From Enterobacter sp. SA187 (GTDB lineage Bacteria; Pseudomonadota; Gammaproteobacteria; Enterobacterales; Enterobacteriaceae): 64,000 bases of DNA. The notes below the pieces were generated by a model that worked only from the letters and a program-made list of their open reading frames with translations, was not told the DNA's origin and made no database searches. The DNA is taken from the NCBI RefSeq assembly GCF_001888805.2, contig NZ_CP019113.1, positions 3,410,001 to 3,474,000 of the forward strand, in the 5' to 3' direction. The position numbers and the translations under genes were made by a program. This document shows, piece by piece, positions 17,982 through 28,816 of the stretch (position 1 is the first letter of the stretch; every line of letters starts with the position of its first letter).

Positions 17982-18844
17982 CTGGCTTTACTCAGACTGG
18001 CGACATGCCGGTTTTGTAACTGCACCAGACGTTCCATGTAGGCGATGTCTTTGGGTTGCAGGCAGAACGCCGCGTCCACCCAGTCTTCGGTGATGTCCAT
18101 CAGTTCACTGCGAGGCAACTGTATGACCCGCTGACGCGCGCGCAGCATGGCACGGACGCCATTGAGACGCGGTTGCAGCGTATCGATGAAGGTGCGCACG
18201 GCAACCGCCCCCTGCCCCGGTTCAAAGAGTTCATCCACCAGGCCTTTAGGTTCGTACCATTCCGCCGTATGGGATTCGCCTTTATAGATCAACTCCTCGG
18301 CCAGCTTCATGCCCGAACGCCGGGCGACCAGCGAATATCCCCCCATGCCAGGAAACAGGTTAAAGGCGATTTCCGGGAAGCCCAGGCGTGCGTCCCGCTG
18401 CGCGAGCACAAAATGGTGCGCCAGCGCGGCTTCAAAGCCACCGCCCAGCGCACTGCCTTCCACCATCGCCAGACTGATCGCCCCGGTATCGAAACCGCGT
18501 GAAGCGGCGTGCACACAGTCGACACAGGCTCGCGCGTAAGCCCGTAGCGCTTCACGACGGCCATTTTGCAGGCAGTCAACGAAGAAACCCAGATCGCCTC
18601 CGGCGTTATAAATACCGGGGACCAGTGAGCCTGTTACCCAAAAATCCACCGCGAACCCCGCCTGCCTGACCAGCCAGGAAATATTCATGATCTCCTCAAT
18701 CAGTCCGTGATTGAAGCATGGGCGGGGTTGCGCCCGTAACATCATCCAGACCGTGCGACGTTCCTCTTCGTAGTAGCCTGCCAGTTGGGTAAAGCGCTCT
18801 GTATCAGTGAACAATTTGCATGATGCATGGTTGGTAACTGTCAT
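17978..18844 (-). CDS. rpfF: RpfF-like diffusible signal factor synthase (crotonase family)
   Basis: This 288-residue enoyl-CoA hydratase/isomerase-fold protein matches RpfF, which makes DSF-family cis-2-unsaturated fatty acids by acting as thioesterase and dehydratase on acyl-ACP. Both glutamates of the family's catalytic pair are present: Glu138 in ALGGGFEAAL and Glu158 in LGFPEIAFNLFPGMG. The oxyanion-hole region PGIYNAGGDLGFF is at about 76-88. Length equals Xanthomonas RpfF (about 289). It has its own upstream region, with AGGA eight bases before the ATG, and converges on rpfR with a four-base overlap. K-12 has the rpfR orthologue but no rpfF. Family assignment is firm; the exact signal made cannot be read from sequence. 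Confidence 0.9.
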   Translation of the reverse strand: MTVTNHASCKLFTDTERFTQLAGYYEEERRTVWMMLRAQPRPCFNHGLIEEIMNISWLVRQAGFAVDFWVTGSLVPGIYNAGGDLGFFVDCLQNGRREALRAYARACVDCVHAASRGFDTGAISLAMVEGSALGGGFEAALAHHFVLAQRDARLGFPEIAFNLFPGMGGYSLVARRSGMKLAEELIYKGESHTAEWYEPKGLVDELFEPGQGAVAVRTFIDTLQPRLNGVRAMLRARQRVIQLPRSELMDITEDWVDAAFCLQPKDIAYMERLVQLQNRHVASLSKAS

Positions 18845-19035
18845 GGTCTTTTCCTCATTAATTAAAGCGCATTGCGCGCAGATTTAGACTAATGCAGGAG
18901 CAAACCAGGCAGTATGTGCGTAAGCTAATTTATAATTGGTACTTATGCTTTTTTAAGATTTCCTTTTTTCCCTTCTCTTTTTACACTAATTTCTGCATCA
19001 TTGAATTTATTAACTTTTCGATACAGGGTGACGAC

Positions 19036-19218
19036 ATGGCCGACATCGACGCAAAGCAACTGGCAGGACGTATTGATACGGTGCTGGACATTCTGGTGGC
19101 GGGTGATTACCACTCCGCCATCCATAATCTGGAAATCCTGAAAGACGAATTACTCGCCCTTGACGCCGCCGGGCAAATATCCCCGCAGGGTGCGCCAAAA
19201 ACACCCTGGGAAATCTGA
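19036..19218 (+). CDS. yciZ: YciZ, UPF0509 family small protein
   Basis: This 60-residue protein matches E. coli YciZ (57 aa), with the shared core RIDTVLDILVAGDYHSAIHNLEILKDEL and the PWEI ending. Its function is unknown. The start ATG at 19036 has AGGG seven bases upstream; the open frame continues upstream to 18892, but that part is AT-rich and unlike YciZ. yciT begins ten bases after its stop, so the two are probably co-transcribed. The 191-base gap towards rpfF is divergent and AT-rich and must hold the promoters of both. Confidence 0.88.
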   Translation: MADIDAKQLAGRIDTVLDILVAGDYHSAIHNLEILKDELLALDAAGQISPQGAPKTPWEI

Positions 19219-19228
19219 ATAAGACGCT

Positions 19229-19987
19229 ATGAATTCCCGACAACAAATTATTCTGCAAATGGTCATTGACCAGGGCCGCGTCAGCGTGGCCGAGCTGGCG
19301 AAAACAACCGGCGTTTCTGAAGTTACTATCCGTCAGGATCTGAACACCCTGGAGAAGCAAAGTTATCTGCGCCGCACCCATGGCTATGCCGTGCCGCTGG
19401 AAAGCGACGATGTGGAAACCCGCATGATGAGTAACTTCACCCTTAAGCGCGAACTGGCCGCCTTTGCCGCGTCGCTGGTGTCTCCCGGTGAAACGGTATT
19501 TATCGAAAACGGCAGCAGCAATGCCCTGCTGGCCCGCGCGCTGGCCGATGAGAAAGACATCACTATTATTACCGTCAGCGCCTACATCGCCCATCTGTTA
19601 AAAGAGACGGCCTGCGAAGTGATCCTGCTGGGGGGCATTTATCAGAAGAGAAGCGAAAGCATGGTTGGCCCGCTTACGCGCCAGTATGTTCAGCAGGTGC
19701 ATTTCAGCAAGGCGTTTATTGGCATTGACGGCTGGCAGCCGGAAACAGGCTTTACCGGACGGGATATGATGCGGGCCGATGTAGTCAACGCGGTACTGGA
19801 AAAAAGCTGCGAAGCCATTGTGCTCACTGACAGCTCAAAATTCGGCGCGGTACATCCCTATACTTTAGGGCCAATGGGACGATTTAACCGGGTAATTACC
19901 GATGAAAAACTGGATGCAGCGCAGCAGGCGCAATTAACGCAATCCGGACTGATTGTCGATATAGTAAAAAAAGCTTCCGCACAATAA
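19229..19987 (+). CDS. yciT: YciT, DeoR-family regulator
   Basis: YciT (252 aa) is a DeoR-family repressor: N-terminal helix-turn-helix (about 18-40, VSVAELAKTTGVSEVTIRQDLNTL) and a C-terminal sugar-phosphate isomerase-like sensor domain with GSSNALLAR and GIDGWQPETGF motifs. In E. coli it has been proposed to act in the osmotic response; the ligand is unknown. It matches E. coli closely up to the last 20 residues. osmB, itself osmotically induced, is the next gene, but with a separate promoter region. Confidence 0.94.
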   Translation: MNSRQQIILQMVIDQGRVSVAELAKTTGVSEVTIRQDLNTLEKQSYLRRTHGYAVPLESDDVETRMMSNFTLKRELAAFAASLVSPGETVFIENGSSNALLARALADEKDITIITVSAYIAHLLKETACEVILLGGIYQKRSESMVGPLTRQYVQQVHFSKAFIGIDGWQPETGFTGRDMMRADVVNAVLEKSCEAIVLTDSSKFGAVHPYTLGPMGRFNRVITDEKLDAAQQAQLTQSGLIVDIVKKASAQ

Positions 19988-20246
19988 CTCGCCAGCGCCC
20001 GCCATGCGCGGGCTTACCTTTCATCTCTGAGAGTTTTCCGACCTGTCAATTAAGACTATTTACCTGTCTCGTTTAGCGGCAGGAAGTAAAATTATGTTGA
20101 ACGATATAACAGGACGTAACTATCACTCACGTGATCTATAGTAACACCTGCGCAACATAATTTACGGAAATGAACTTAAGTTTGCTGAACAGGCACTATA
20201 CTCATAGAGAAATTCTTTCCGTGGATACCTATTTCAGGAGATTAGT

Positions 20247-20468
20247 ATGATGATGTTATCTGGTAAAAAAATGGCTACAGCGGTACTGGCGGTAACGCTG
20301 GCAATGTCTCTGAGTGCTTGTTCTAACTGGTCTAAACGCGATCGTAATACCGCGATTGGCGCAGGCGCAGGCGCACTGGGCGGCGCAGTATTAACCGACG
20401 GTAGCACACTCGGCACATTAGGTGGCGCGGCAGTCGGTGGTATTGTGGGTCACCAGGTCGGTAAATAA
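20247..20468 (+). CDS. osmB: OsmB, osmotically inducible lipoprotein
   Basis: OsmB (73 aa) is a small outer-membrane lipoprotein induced by high osmolarity and stationary phase in E. coli. A signal peptide ends in the lipobox LSAC (residues 22-25), with Cys25 the expected lipidation site. The mature part is glycine/alanine-rich (a Gly-zipper motif). Three consecutive ATG codons occur at the start; AGGAG at 20236-20240 suits the first. The 259-base upstream gap holds its promoters; a TAAGACTATTTAC near 20049 vaguely resembles an RcsB box. Confidence 0.97.
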   Translation: MMMLSGKKMATAVLAVTLAMSLSACSNWSKRDRNTAIGAGAGALGGAVLTDGSTLGTLGGAAVGGIVGHQVGK

Positions 20469-20533
20469 TCGTACAGGTGTCGCGCAGTACAGAATATATA
20501 CTGGCGTTATTGCGTAAATTCGCAGTGAATTAA

Positions 20534-20559
20534 AAGGCCACGGCATTTGCCGTGGCCTT
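20534..20559. terminator. Terminator between osmB and yciH
   Basis: AAGGCCACGGC and GCCGTGGCCTT form an 11-base-pair stem with an ATTT loop, between convergent genes. Towards yciH the stem is followed by TTTTAATTC, and towards osmB by ATCTTATTT, so it can serve both directions. Confidence 0.8.
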
Positions 20560-20574
20560 ATCTTATTTATCCGG

Positions 20575-20901
20575 TTAACCGCCAGCCAGTTTTACCTTCA
20601 TACCTTTGGCTTCCAGTAATGATTTAATCAGGTCGCGTTTATCGCCCTGAATTTCAATTACGCCATCCTTCACTGAACCACCACAACCGCATTTCTTTTT
20701 AAGCTCCGCGGCCAGACGGGCAATTTCCTCGTCACTGGCATCAATACCAGTAATCAGACAGACGCCCTTCCCTTTACGGCCGCTGGTCTGACGCTGGATA
20801 CGGACAATACCGTCACCTTTCGGGCGCTCGACCACCGGTTTGGGTTCATCGATACGTCCACTGTCGGTGGAATAGACCAGCCGGCTGTTTGCATCCTTCA
20901 T
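20575..20901 (-). CDS. yciH: YciH, SUI1/eIF1-like translation factor
   Basis: YciH (108 aa) is the bacterial member of the SUI1/eIF1 family. In E. coli it can influence initiation fidelity in vitro and is reported to inhibit translation of certain genes under stress. The SUI1 core is visible (KGVCLITGIDASDEEIARLAAELKKKCGCGGSVKDGVIEIQG..., about residues 40-95), with the CGCGGS motif. It begins at 20901, directly after the pyrF stop, so the two are translationally coupled. Confidence 0.96.
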   Translation of the reverse strand: MKDANSRLVYSTDSGRIDEPKPVVERPKGDGIVRIQRQTSGRKGKGVCLITGIDASDEEIARLAAELKKKCGCGGSVKDGVIEIQGDKRDLIKSLLEAKGMKVKLAGG

Positions 20902-21639
20902 TTAGGCCTCCACACGTAATGAAGCATTAATGGCCTTCAGCGTCTGCGCCGGATCGGCAGATTGCGTAACCGGACGGCCTATGACCATGTAATCCACACC
21001 GGCAGCCTGCGCCTGTTCCGGCGTCATAATGCGGCGCTGGTCGCCAGCATCACTGCCCTGTGGACGAATACCCGGCGTGACCAGTTTGAAGGCCTGCCCC
21101 AGTTCGCTTTTAAAACGCACGGCTTCCTGTGCAGAACAGACAACGCCGTCAAGCCCACAGTTTTGCGTCAGACGCGCCAGGCGTTCGGCATGTTCCGCCG
21201 GAGTGCTGGTGATCCCCAAATCATGCAGGTCGCTCGCTTCCATGCTGGTCAGGACCGTCACAGCAATCAGCAGCGGCGCATCTTTACCGAAAGGCATCAA
21301 CGCTTCACGGGCCGCACTCATCATTCGCGCCCCGCCGGAGGCATGAACGTTCACCATCCACACGCCCAGCTCTGCGGCGGCGGCTACCGCATGTGCCGTG
21401 GTATTGGGAATATCGTGGAATTTGAGATCCAGGAAGACGTCAAAGCCGCGCTGTTGCAGGTCGCGGACAAATTGCGGGCCAAACAGCGTGAACATTTCTT
21501 TCCCGACTTTCAGGCGGCAATCCGACGGGGAAATACGGTCGACGAAAGCAAGCGCCTGATGGCGATCGGCGTAATCAAGGGCAACAACCACAGGGGAATG
21601 CGTTACAGCGGCAAAAGAGGATGTAGCAGTAGACGTCAT
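20902..21639 (-). CDS. pyrF: Orotidine 5'-phosphate decarboxylase
   Basis: PyrF (245 aa, E. coli length) converts orotidine 5'-phosphate to UMP, the last step of de novo pyrimidine synthesis. The type-1 signature DLKFHDIPNT carries the catalytic Asp-Lys-Asp network, and PGIRPQG near the C-terminus binds phosphate. The start at 21639 (MTSTATSS) has AAGGTC upstream; the in-frame extension to 21699 is not used. It lies downstream of lapB in the same direction (gap 189 bases) and abuts yciH. Confidence 0.98.
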   Translation of the reverse strand: MTSTATSSFAAVTHSPVVVALDYADRHQALAFVDRISPSDCRLKVGKEMFTLFGPQFVRDLQQRGFDVFLDLKFHDIPNTTAHAVAAAAELGVWMVNVHASGGARMMSAAREALMPFGKDAPLLIAVTVLTSMEASDLHDLGITSTPAEHAERLARLTQNCGLDGVVCSAQEAVRFKSELGQAFKLVTPGIRPQGSDAGDQRRIMTPEQAQAAGVDYMVIGRPVTQSADPAQTLKAINASLRVEA

Positions 21640-21828
21640 GATCAGACCTTCCTGATGATGGGCACCCGCGCAGGCGCAATAAGAATAAACGGCGTGCATT
21701 CTACCTGCGCGCCGTTGAAAAGGACAGAATGCATTTTTTTGCTACCAGGCGATAAGGGCACGATGTCGCAGTAGTTATGCATGGGAACAAAAAGTATGTT
21801 GTAACTAAAGTGCGGGTTTTTTTTAATA

Positions 21829-22998
21829 TTACTGACCATCAAGGCCACGAATGGGCTTGACGGTGGACCACGCGCGACAGGACGGGCAATGCCAGTACAT
21901 GGTGAAAGCGGTAAAGCCGCATTTGTGGCAGCGATAGCGTGGCTTACTGCGGATCTGCTCGCCCACCATGTCACGCAACGCCATCAGGCTCTCTTTCGCG
22001 CGCCCTTCTTCCGCTTCCTGCAAATGGTAATCCATCAGTTTGTGGAACACGCGCATGGTGGGCTGACGCTGGAGCTGACGCGTCACCAGCATTTGCGCCG
22101 TATCCTGCCCTTCACGTTGCTCGACGATATCCGCCAGCATCAGATCGGCTACCGCGCCGGTGTTCTCTTCCACGCAGCGCTGAAGAAATTCCGCCCACTC
22201 ATCGGTTTTACCGGTATGCAGATAGCAGGTTTGCAGCATCTCCAGCGTTTCGCTGACCAGTTCTTTATCCTGATCCACCACACGCAGCAGACTTTCGATG
22301 GCTTTTTCGTACTCCCCTTTCGCCATCAGCACGCGGCCCATCATGATGGAAACGCGCGGGCTGTTGCGATCGGCAGCGGCTCCCTTCTTCAGCAGCGCCA
22401 TGGCACGATCCAGATCGTCGTTGCCCATCTGTTGTAACGCCAGCTCACAGTAGAAGTGGGCGATTTCGACACGCTGTTTATCTTTACCCAGCTTGACCAG
22501 ACGTTCGGCCACATCAATGGCTTTCTGCCAGTCGCTGGTCGCCTGGTAAATTTGCAGCAGTTGTTGCAGCGCGCCGATACGGAAGTCGGTTTCGTCAACC
22601 AGCTGATTGAACATGTCTTCAGCGCGATCGTACAGACCCGCCGCCATGTAATCGCGGCCCAGCTGTTGTACGGCCAGCAGACGCTGATCGTAAGACAGCG
22701 AGGCGCTTTCCATCAGCGTCTGGTGAATGCGGATTGCGCGGTCAACCTCGCCACGCGAGCGGAAGAGGTTTCCGAGGGTGAGATGGGCCTCAACGGTTCC
22801 GGTATCCTCTTTTAACATATCGAGGAACAGGTCAACCGCTTTATCCTGTTGATTACTAAGCAGAAAGTTAACACCCGCCACGTAATCACGCGAGAGTCGG
22901 TTTGCCTCATCCTGCTTTGTTTGTTGCGCGCTTCTGCGCCCCATATACCAGCCATACGCGGCCGCTACGGGCAACAGCAGAAACAACAACTCAAGCAT
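21829..22998 (-). CDS. lapB: LapB, lipopolysaccharide assembly protein B
   Basis: LapB (YciM, 389 aa) is an inner-membrane-anchored TPR protein that directs LpxC to the FtsH protease and so sets lipopolysaccharide output; it is answered by YejM/PbgA. A single N-terminal membrane helix (about 1-20) is followed by tandem TPR repeats (about 35-350) and a C-terminal rubredoxin-like zinc site (CHKCGF... CPSCRAW, about 357-374), required for function in E. coli. It begins six bases after lapA ends and is near-identical to E. coli. Confidence 0.98.
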   Translation of the reverse strand: MLELLFLLLPVAAAYGWYMGRRSAQQTKQDEANRLSRDYVAGVNFLLSNQQDKAVDLFLDMLKEDTGTVEAHLTLGNLFRSRGEVDRAIRIHQTLMESASLSYDQRLLAVQQLGRDYMAAGLYDRAEDMFNQLVDETDFRIGALQQLLQIYQATSDWQKAIDVAERLVKLGKDKQRVEIAHFYCELALQQMGNDDLDRAMALLKKGAAADRNSPRVSIMMGRVLMAKGEYEKAIESLLRVVDQDKELVSETLEMLQTCYLHTGKTDEWAEFLQRCVEENTGAVADLMLADIVEQREGQDTAQMLVTRQLQRQPTMRVFHKLMDYHLQEAEEGRAKESLMALRDMVGEQIRSKPRYRCHKCGFTAFTMYWHCPSCRAWSTVKPIRGLDGQ

Positions 22999-23004
22999 AT
23001 AATG

Positions 23005-23313
23005 TTATTCCTTGACGGACGGCGTGCCGGTCGTTACGGGAACGTCGTTTGCGGGGGCAAGCTGATGTTCAAGTCGTTTAATTTTACGTTCCGCGCGTAC
23101 CAGCGAAACACGCACACGCAGCCAGAACAGTCCGCATACCAGCCAGCCAATCACAAAGCCTGCGGCAAACAGACACGCCAGCAGCGTTGAAATACGGAAT
23201 TCACCCTGCGCCAGCAAATAATTGAATGTGACGAGCTGATCGTTCTGTGCACCCAGCGTGACCGAAATGACAAAAATCGCTAACACCAGTAAGAAAATGA
23301 GTAAATATTTCAC
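23005..23313 (-). CDS. lapA: LapA, lipopolysaccharide assembly protein A (GTG start)
   Basis: LapA (YciS, 102 aa) has two N-terminal transmembrane helices (about 1-21 and 40-63) and a cytoplasmic coiled-coil tail (RVSLVRAERKIKRLEHQL). It is co-transcribed with lapB and acts with it in lipopolysaccharide assembly. The start is a GTG at 23313, giving exactly the E. coli N-terminus (MKYLLIF) and length; an ATG further upstream at 23367 is not used. In E. coli the operon responds to heat shock. Confidence 0.95.
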   Translation of the reverse strand: MKYLLIFLLVLAIFVISVTLGAQNDQLVTFNYLLAQGEFRISTLLACLFAAGFVIGWLVCGLFWLRVRVSLVRAERKIKRLEHQLAPANDVPVTTGTPSVKE

Positions 23314-23495
23314 ATTACGTCCCGTTATGTGGATTGGAGCGAATAAATTCTGTTCAACTGACTGCATCCAGCCTTATAACCTACCATTTTCGCGACCTGG
23401 ACGAAATGGAAAAGCGAGTGACCTGATGGATTTGCGGGCGAAATTCGCTATTTCAACCCCGAATGCGCGTTAACCCATCAGGCCCGTCGATAATA

Positions 23496-24257
23496 TTATT
23501 CGTCGTCGCGGTCGGCGATCTCTTTCTTCTCTTCGACCGGCGGCGTTAATGGCCCGCAGATACGCTGCGCCAGCATGGTGGCGAAGGTGACAAGCAGTCC
23601 GGAAATCAGCGTGGCGACCACCAGATCGCGTGGCCAGTGCATTCCCAACAGCATGCGGCTGCCCATCACCGCCGTCGCCCACATCAGCAGCACGGCAATA
23701 GTGATAGTGCGCCGCCGTGGCCACAGCAAACCTACGCCCAGCAACGCCCAGCTGGCGGCAAACATGGTATGCCCTGACGGGAAAGCGAAACCGGTCTCTT
23801 TTTGCCAGTGTTTGCGCAAGAACGCCGGAATGTTCTCTTCACCGCTCAGCTGCTCTTTTACCAGATGCCCGCGATCCTTACGTTTTAAAGTGTAGAACTC
23901 ATCAACCGGAATATGGTGTGTTTTTTCAAGCCAGATGACAAAAGGCCGCGGCTCCTGCACCCGATCCTTCACCCAGGACTTCACGCCCTGCCCGATTAGG
24001 ATAGCGGCGGCGAGGATCACAAAAAGCATCAGCGCGGCTTTCAGACGAAATCGCAGACACCATAAAAACCAGCCGCAGAGCAGCACATGGGTGATGATCC
24101 CCCAGGGCTGCGTCACCGTTTCGGTTACCCAGTACAGCGCCTTCAGCCACGCGCTGTTGTTACCTGGCGTCCACTGCCAGCCGGATCCCCATACTATCAG
24201 CGGCATAATCAGTAATATCCCCACCCCCGCCATGGTGCGCTTTACAATAGACAGCAT
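23496..24257 (-). CDS. pgpB: Phosphatidylglycerophosphatase B / undecaprenyl-PP phosphatase
   Basis: PgpB (253 aa) is an integral membrane PAP2-family lipid phosphatase acting on phosphatidylglycerol phosphate, phosphatidate, lysophosphatidate and undecaprenyl pyrophosphate at the periplasmic face. All three PAP2 motifs are visible: KSWVKDRVQEPRP (about 97-109), the PSGHT block (about 160-164) and SRMLLGMHWPRD (about 197-208). About six membrane segments are predicted. It is divergent from ribA over 200 bases and separate from lapA (182-base gap). Confidence 0.96.
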   Translation of the reverse strand: MLSIVKRTMAGVGILLIMPLIVWGSGWQWTPGNNSAWLKALYWVTETVTQPWGIITHVLLCGWFLWCLRFRLKAALMLFVILAAAILIGQGVKSWVKDRVQEPRPFVIWLEKTHHIPVDEFYTLKRKDRGHLVKEQLSGEENIPAFLRKHWQKETGFAFPSGHTMFAASWALLGVGLLWPRRRTITIAVLLMWATAVMGSRMLLGMHWPRDLVVATLISGLLVTFATMLAQRICGPLTPPVEEKKEIADRDDE

Positions 24258-24457
24258 GTTCTCTCCTTTATGTGCCAGGCCGCTTAATAGTAACTGAAAA
24301 ACAACATCACCGGCAGGAGTGACGGATTTGTGCGCTTAATCTTTACAGCCCGTTGACGCAATTAGAGAAGTTGGCCGCCTTGTGGCAAAATACCCCCAGA
24401 ATGAAAGCCTGAGGGCGACAAGGCACGTCAGGTGCCAGAATAAATCCGGAGAATCAC

Positions 24458-25045
24458 ATGCAGCTTAAACGTGTGGCAGAAGCCAAACTGCCAACCCCAT
24501 GGGGCGATTTCCTGATGGTGGGTTTTGAAGAACTGGCCACCGGGCAGGACCATGTTGCGCTGGTCTATGGCGACATTTCAGGCCAGACGCCGGTGCTTGC
24601 CCGCGTCCATTCAGAGTGTCTGACCGGCGATGCCCTGTTCAGTCTGCGCTGCGACTGCGGTTTCCAGCTGGAAGCGGCGCTGTCCCATATTGCCGAAGAA
24701 GGCCGCGGCATCCTGCTCTATCATCGTCAGGAAGGCCGTAATATTGGGCTGCTGAATAAAATCCGCGCGTATGCGTTACAGGATCAGGGTTACGACACTG
24801 TAGAAGCAAACCACCAGCTCGGCTTTGCCGCCGATGAGCGTGATTTCACTTTATGCGCGGACATGTTCAAACTACTGGGCGTGGACGAAGTGCGTTTGCT
24901 GACTAACAACCCGCGCAAGGTGGAGATCCTCACCGAAGCAGGCATTAATATTGTTGAACGCGTACCGCTGATCGTCGGACGCAACCCGAAAAACGCGCAT
25001 TACCTTGATACCAAGGCCGCGAAAATGGGGCATTTGCTGGATTAA
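24458..25045 (+). CDS. ribA: GTP cyclohydrolase II
   Basis: RibA (195 aa) opens GTP to 2,5-diamino-6-ribosylamino-4(3H)-pyrimidinone 5'-phosphate, the first committed step of riboflavin synthesis. The zinc ligands Cys54, Cys65 and Cys67 (LRCDCGFQLE) and the catalytic YHRQEGRNIGL loop with its Tyr and Arg are present. In E. coli ribA is in the SoxRS regulon. A short dyad (GGCAC...GTGCC, 24422-24436) precedes the ribosome site GGAG. No FMN riboswitch was seen upstream. Confidence 0.98.
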   Translation: MQLKRVAEAKLPTPWGDFLMVGFEELATGQDHVALVYGDISGQTPVLARVHSECLTGDALFSLRCDCGFQLEAALSHIAEEGRGILLYHRQEGRNIGLLNKIRAYALQDQGYDTVEANHQLGFAADERDFTLCADMFKLLGVDEVRLLTNNPRKVEILTEAGINIVERVPLIVGRNPKNAHYLDTKAAKMGHLLD

Positions 25046-25052
25046 TAAAAAA

Positions 25053-25078
25053 AGCCCGGCGGTATGTCCCGCCGGGCT
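25053..25078 (-). terminator. Terminator of acnA (between convergent ribA and acnA)
   Basis: AGCCCGGCGG and CCGCCGGGCT form a ten-base-pair stem around a six-base loop. Read on the minus strand it is followed by TTTTTTTATT, a strong intrinsic terminator for acnA. In the ribA direction there is no U-run. Confidence 0.85.
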
Positions 25079-25092
25079 AGCGTGAAGGGTTA

Positions 25093-27768
<2,676 letters not shown>

Positions 27769-27909
27769 AAGCTCCTCCTTAATACAGGGATTGCAATTCC
27801 CTGATTATCATCAGGGTCTGTATTAAAGATAACACAAACATGCTGTAACGTTTTGATAACAACTCAAATTGATAAAAGAGGTAAAACCATTGAAGGGATA
27901 AAAACAAAA

Positions 27910-27929
27910 AACCCCGCTTAAGCGAGGTT
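27910..27929 (-). terminator. Terminator after ymiC
   Basis: On the minus strand AACCTCGC, a TTAA loop and GCGGGGTT form an eight-pair stem (one G·U) followed by TTTTGTTTTT, nine bases after the ymiC stop. It should end the short ymiC transcript before the acnA promoter. Confidence 0.8.
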
Positions 27930-27938
27930 TTTATGCGG

Positions 27939-28031
27939 TTAGTGAGCCATCATCCAGACCAGTTGTCCCCAGAACATAACCGAGACGGTGAATGCGCCCA
28001 TCCATGACCAGTATTTGAGATTATTTATCAT
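27939..28031 (-). CDS. ymiC: YmiC, 30-residue membrane protein
   Basis: The minus strand encodes MINNLKYWSW followed by a hydrophobic stretch ending FWGQLVWMMAH, 30 residues in all. This matches the small E. coli protein YmiC in position (beside acnA) and, as I recall it, in sequence. It is one predicted membrane helix with many aromatic residues. An AGGG lies eight bases before the ATG, and a terminator follows the stop. Function unknown. Confidence 0.8.
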   Translation of the reverse strand: MINNLKYWSWMGAFTVSVMFWGQLVWMMAH

Positions 28032-28164
28032 TTATACACCCTACGAATTAATCAAGCGCCACACCGGGTTGTTACCCGTTTCTATATTGCTGAGGTGTAT
28101 TTATTAAGAAGTACAAAAGACCGCTGGGCGTCAGGCTAATTTCGCGCCCACGCTGTTGGTTAAA

Positions 28165-28335
28165 TTATTGTTTTTTTGGTTCGTCTTCTGCGAACGTTTC
28201 AATAAAGGCACGCTGCTGCGGGGTGAGTTCCCATTCGTCAGGAATACGCACCTCGGCGTCCTTTTTGGCGCTAAGAGGCTTGTCATGTAACTGACATACT
28301 GGCTTCACTGTGCCGAACTGCCCCGTAAACACCAT
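28165..28335 (-). CDS. yciX: YciX, small uncharacterised protein
   Basis: A 56-residue frame opens MVFTGQFGTVKPVCQLHDKP and has a conserved-looking acidic C-terminal half (RIPDEWELTPQQRAFIETF). Its start lies two bases after the ymiA stop, the ymiA-yciX arrangement of E. coli. No function is known. A longer in-frame reading to 28482 overlaps ymiA and is rejected. I rely on position more than a recalled sequence, hence the moderate confidence in the symbol. Confidence 0.75.
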   Translation of the reverse strand: MVFTGQFGTVKPVCQLHDKPLSAKKDAEVRIPDEWELTPQQRAFIETFAEDEPKKQ

Positions 28336-28337
28336 TC

Positions 28338-28478
28338 TCAACCCCAAAATTTCCACACCAGCAAGGCTACAACCACCCAGAACAGGGCTGAGCCAAGAAA
28401 CACCGCCAGCCAGGCTTTGCGTTTCAGCGCGTGATCCCTTTGCGATTCGTCGCTTCCTGATGGCATTGCTAACCTCAC
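28338..28478 (-). CDS. ymiA: YmiA, small membrane protein (GTG start)
   Basis: A 46-residue frame starting with GTG at 28478 gives MRLAMPSG, a charged linker, KRKAWLAVFLGSALFWVVVA and a Trp/Lys tail, close to E. coli YmiA. It is a single-helix inner-membrane protein of unknown role. An in-frame ATG at 28466 would drop four residues. Its reading frame differs from the longer frame covering the same bases. It is probably co-transcribed with yciX. Confidence 0.85.
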   Translation of the reverse strand: MRLAMPSGSDESQRDHALKRKAWLAVFLGSALFWVVVALLVWKFWG

Positions 28479-28782
28479 ACAATCGACATCACTTATCATT
28501 TTGACACCTAACAATAGGTATAAGTAATCACTAGATGAGACAAATCCTAAAATAAGTTTAGGAAAAAAGCCAGCGAATTTACCAATGATTTCCAGTTAAA
28601 TATTCAATCTTTTGACCGGAAATAAATAATTGAAGAATAAAATTTGCGGACCCGTAAATTACTTTCTACTTTTGTCGCGAAAACACGACACAATTGCGGT
28701 TAAGTTGTGACAGGAATCACTCGGGGAAATGTGAGTTAAGGCAGATGATGATAATTCTGATTTAGGTTTAGGGCGATAAAAG
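28479..28782. other. Intergenic region between cysB and ymiA
   Basis: About 300 AT-rich bases with no convincing reading frame. They must hold the ymiA-yciX promoter. I could not pick out a confident -35/-10 pair. Confidence 0.5.
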
Positions 28783-28808
28783 GGTATCTTCCCGGGCGGG
28801 AAGATACC
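28783..28808 (-). terminator. Terminator of cysB
   Basis: GGTATCTTCCC and GGGAAGATACC pair perfectly over 11 bases around a GGGC/GCCC loop. On the minus strand TTTTATC follows. It lies nine bases after the cysB stop. Confidence 0.88.
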
Positions 28809-28816
28809 GCAGGAAA

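Noticed and set aside
18892..19035. An N-terminal extension of YciZ.
   Set aside because: It is AT-rich, Phe-rich and unlike YciZ; a good AGGG and the family start support 19036.
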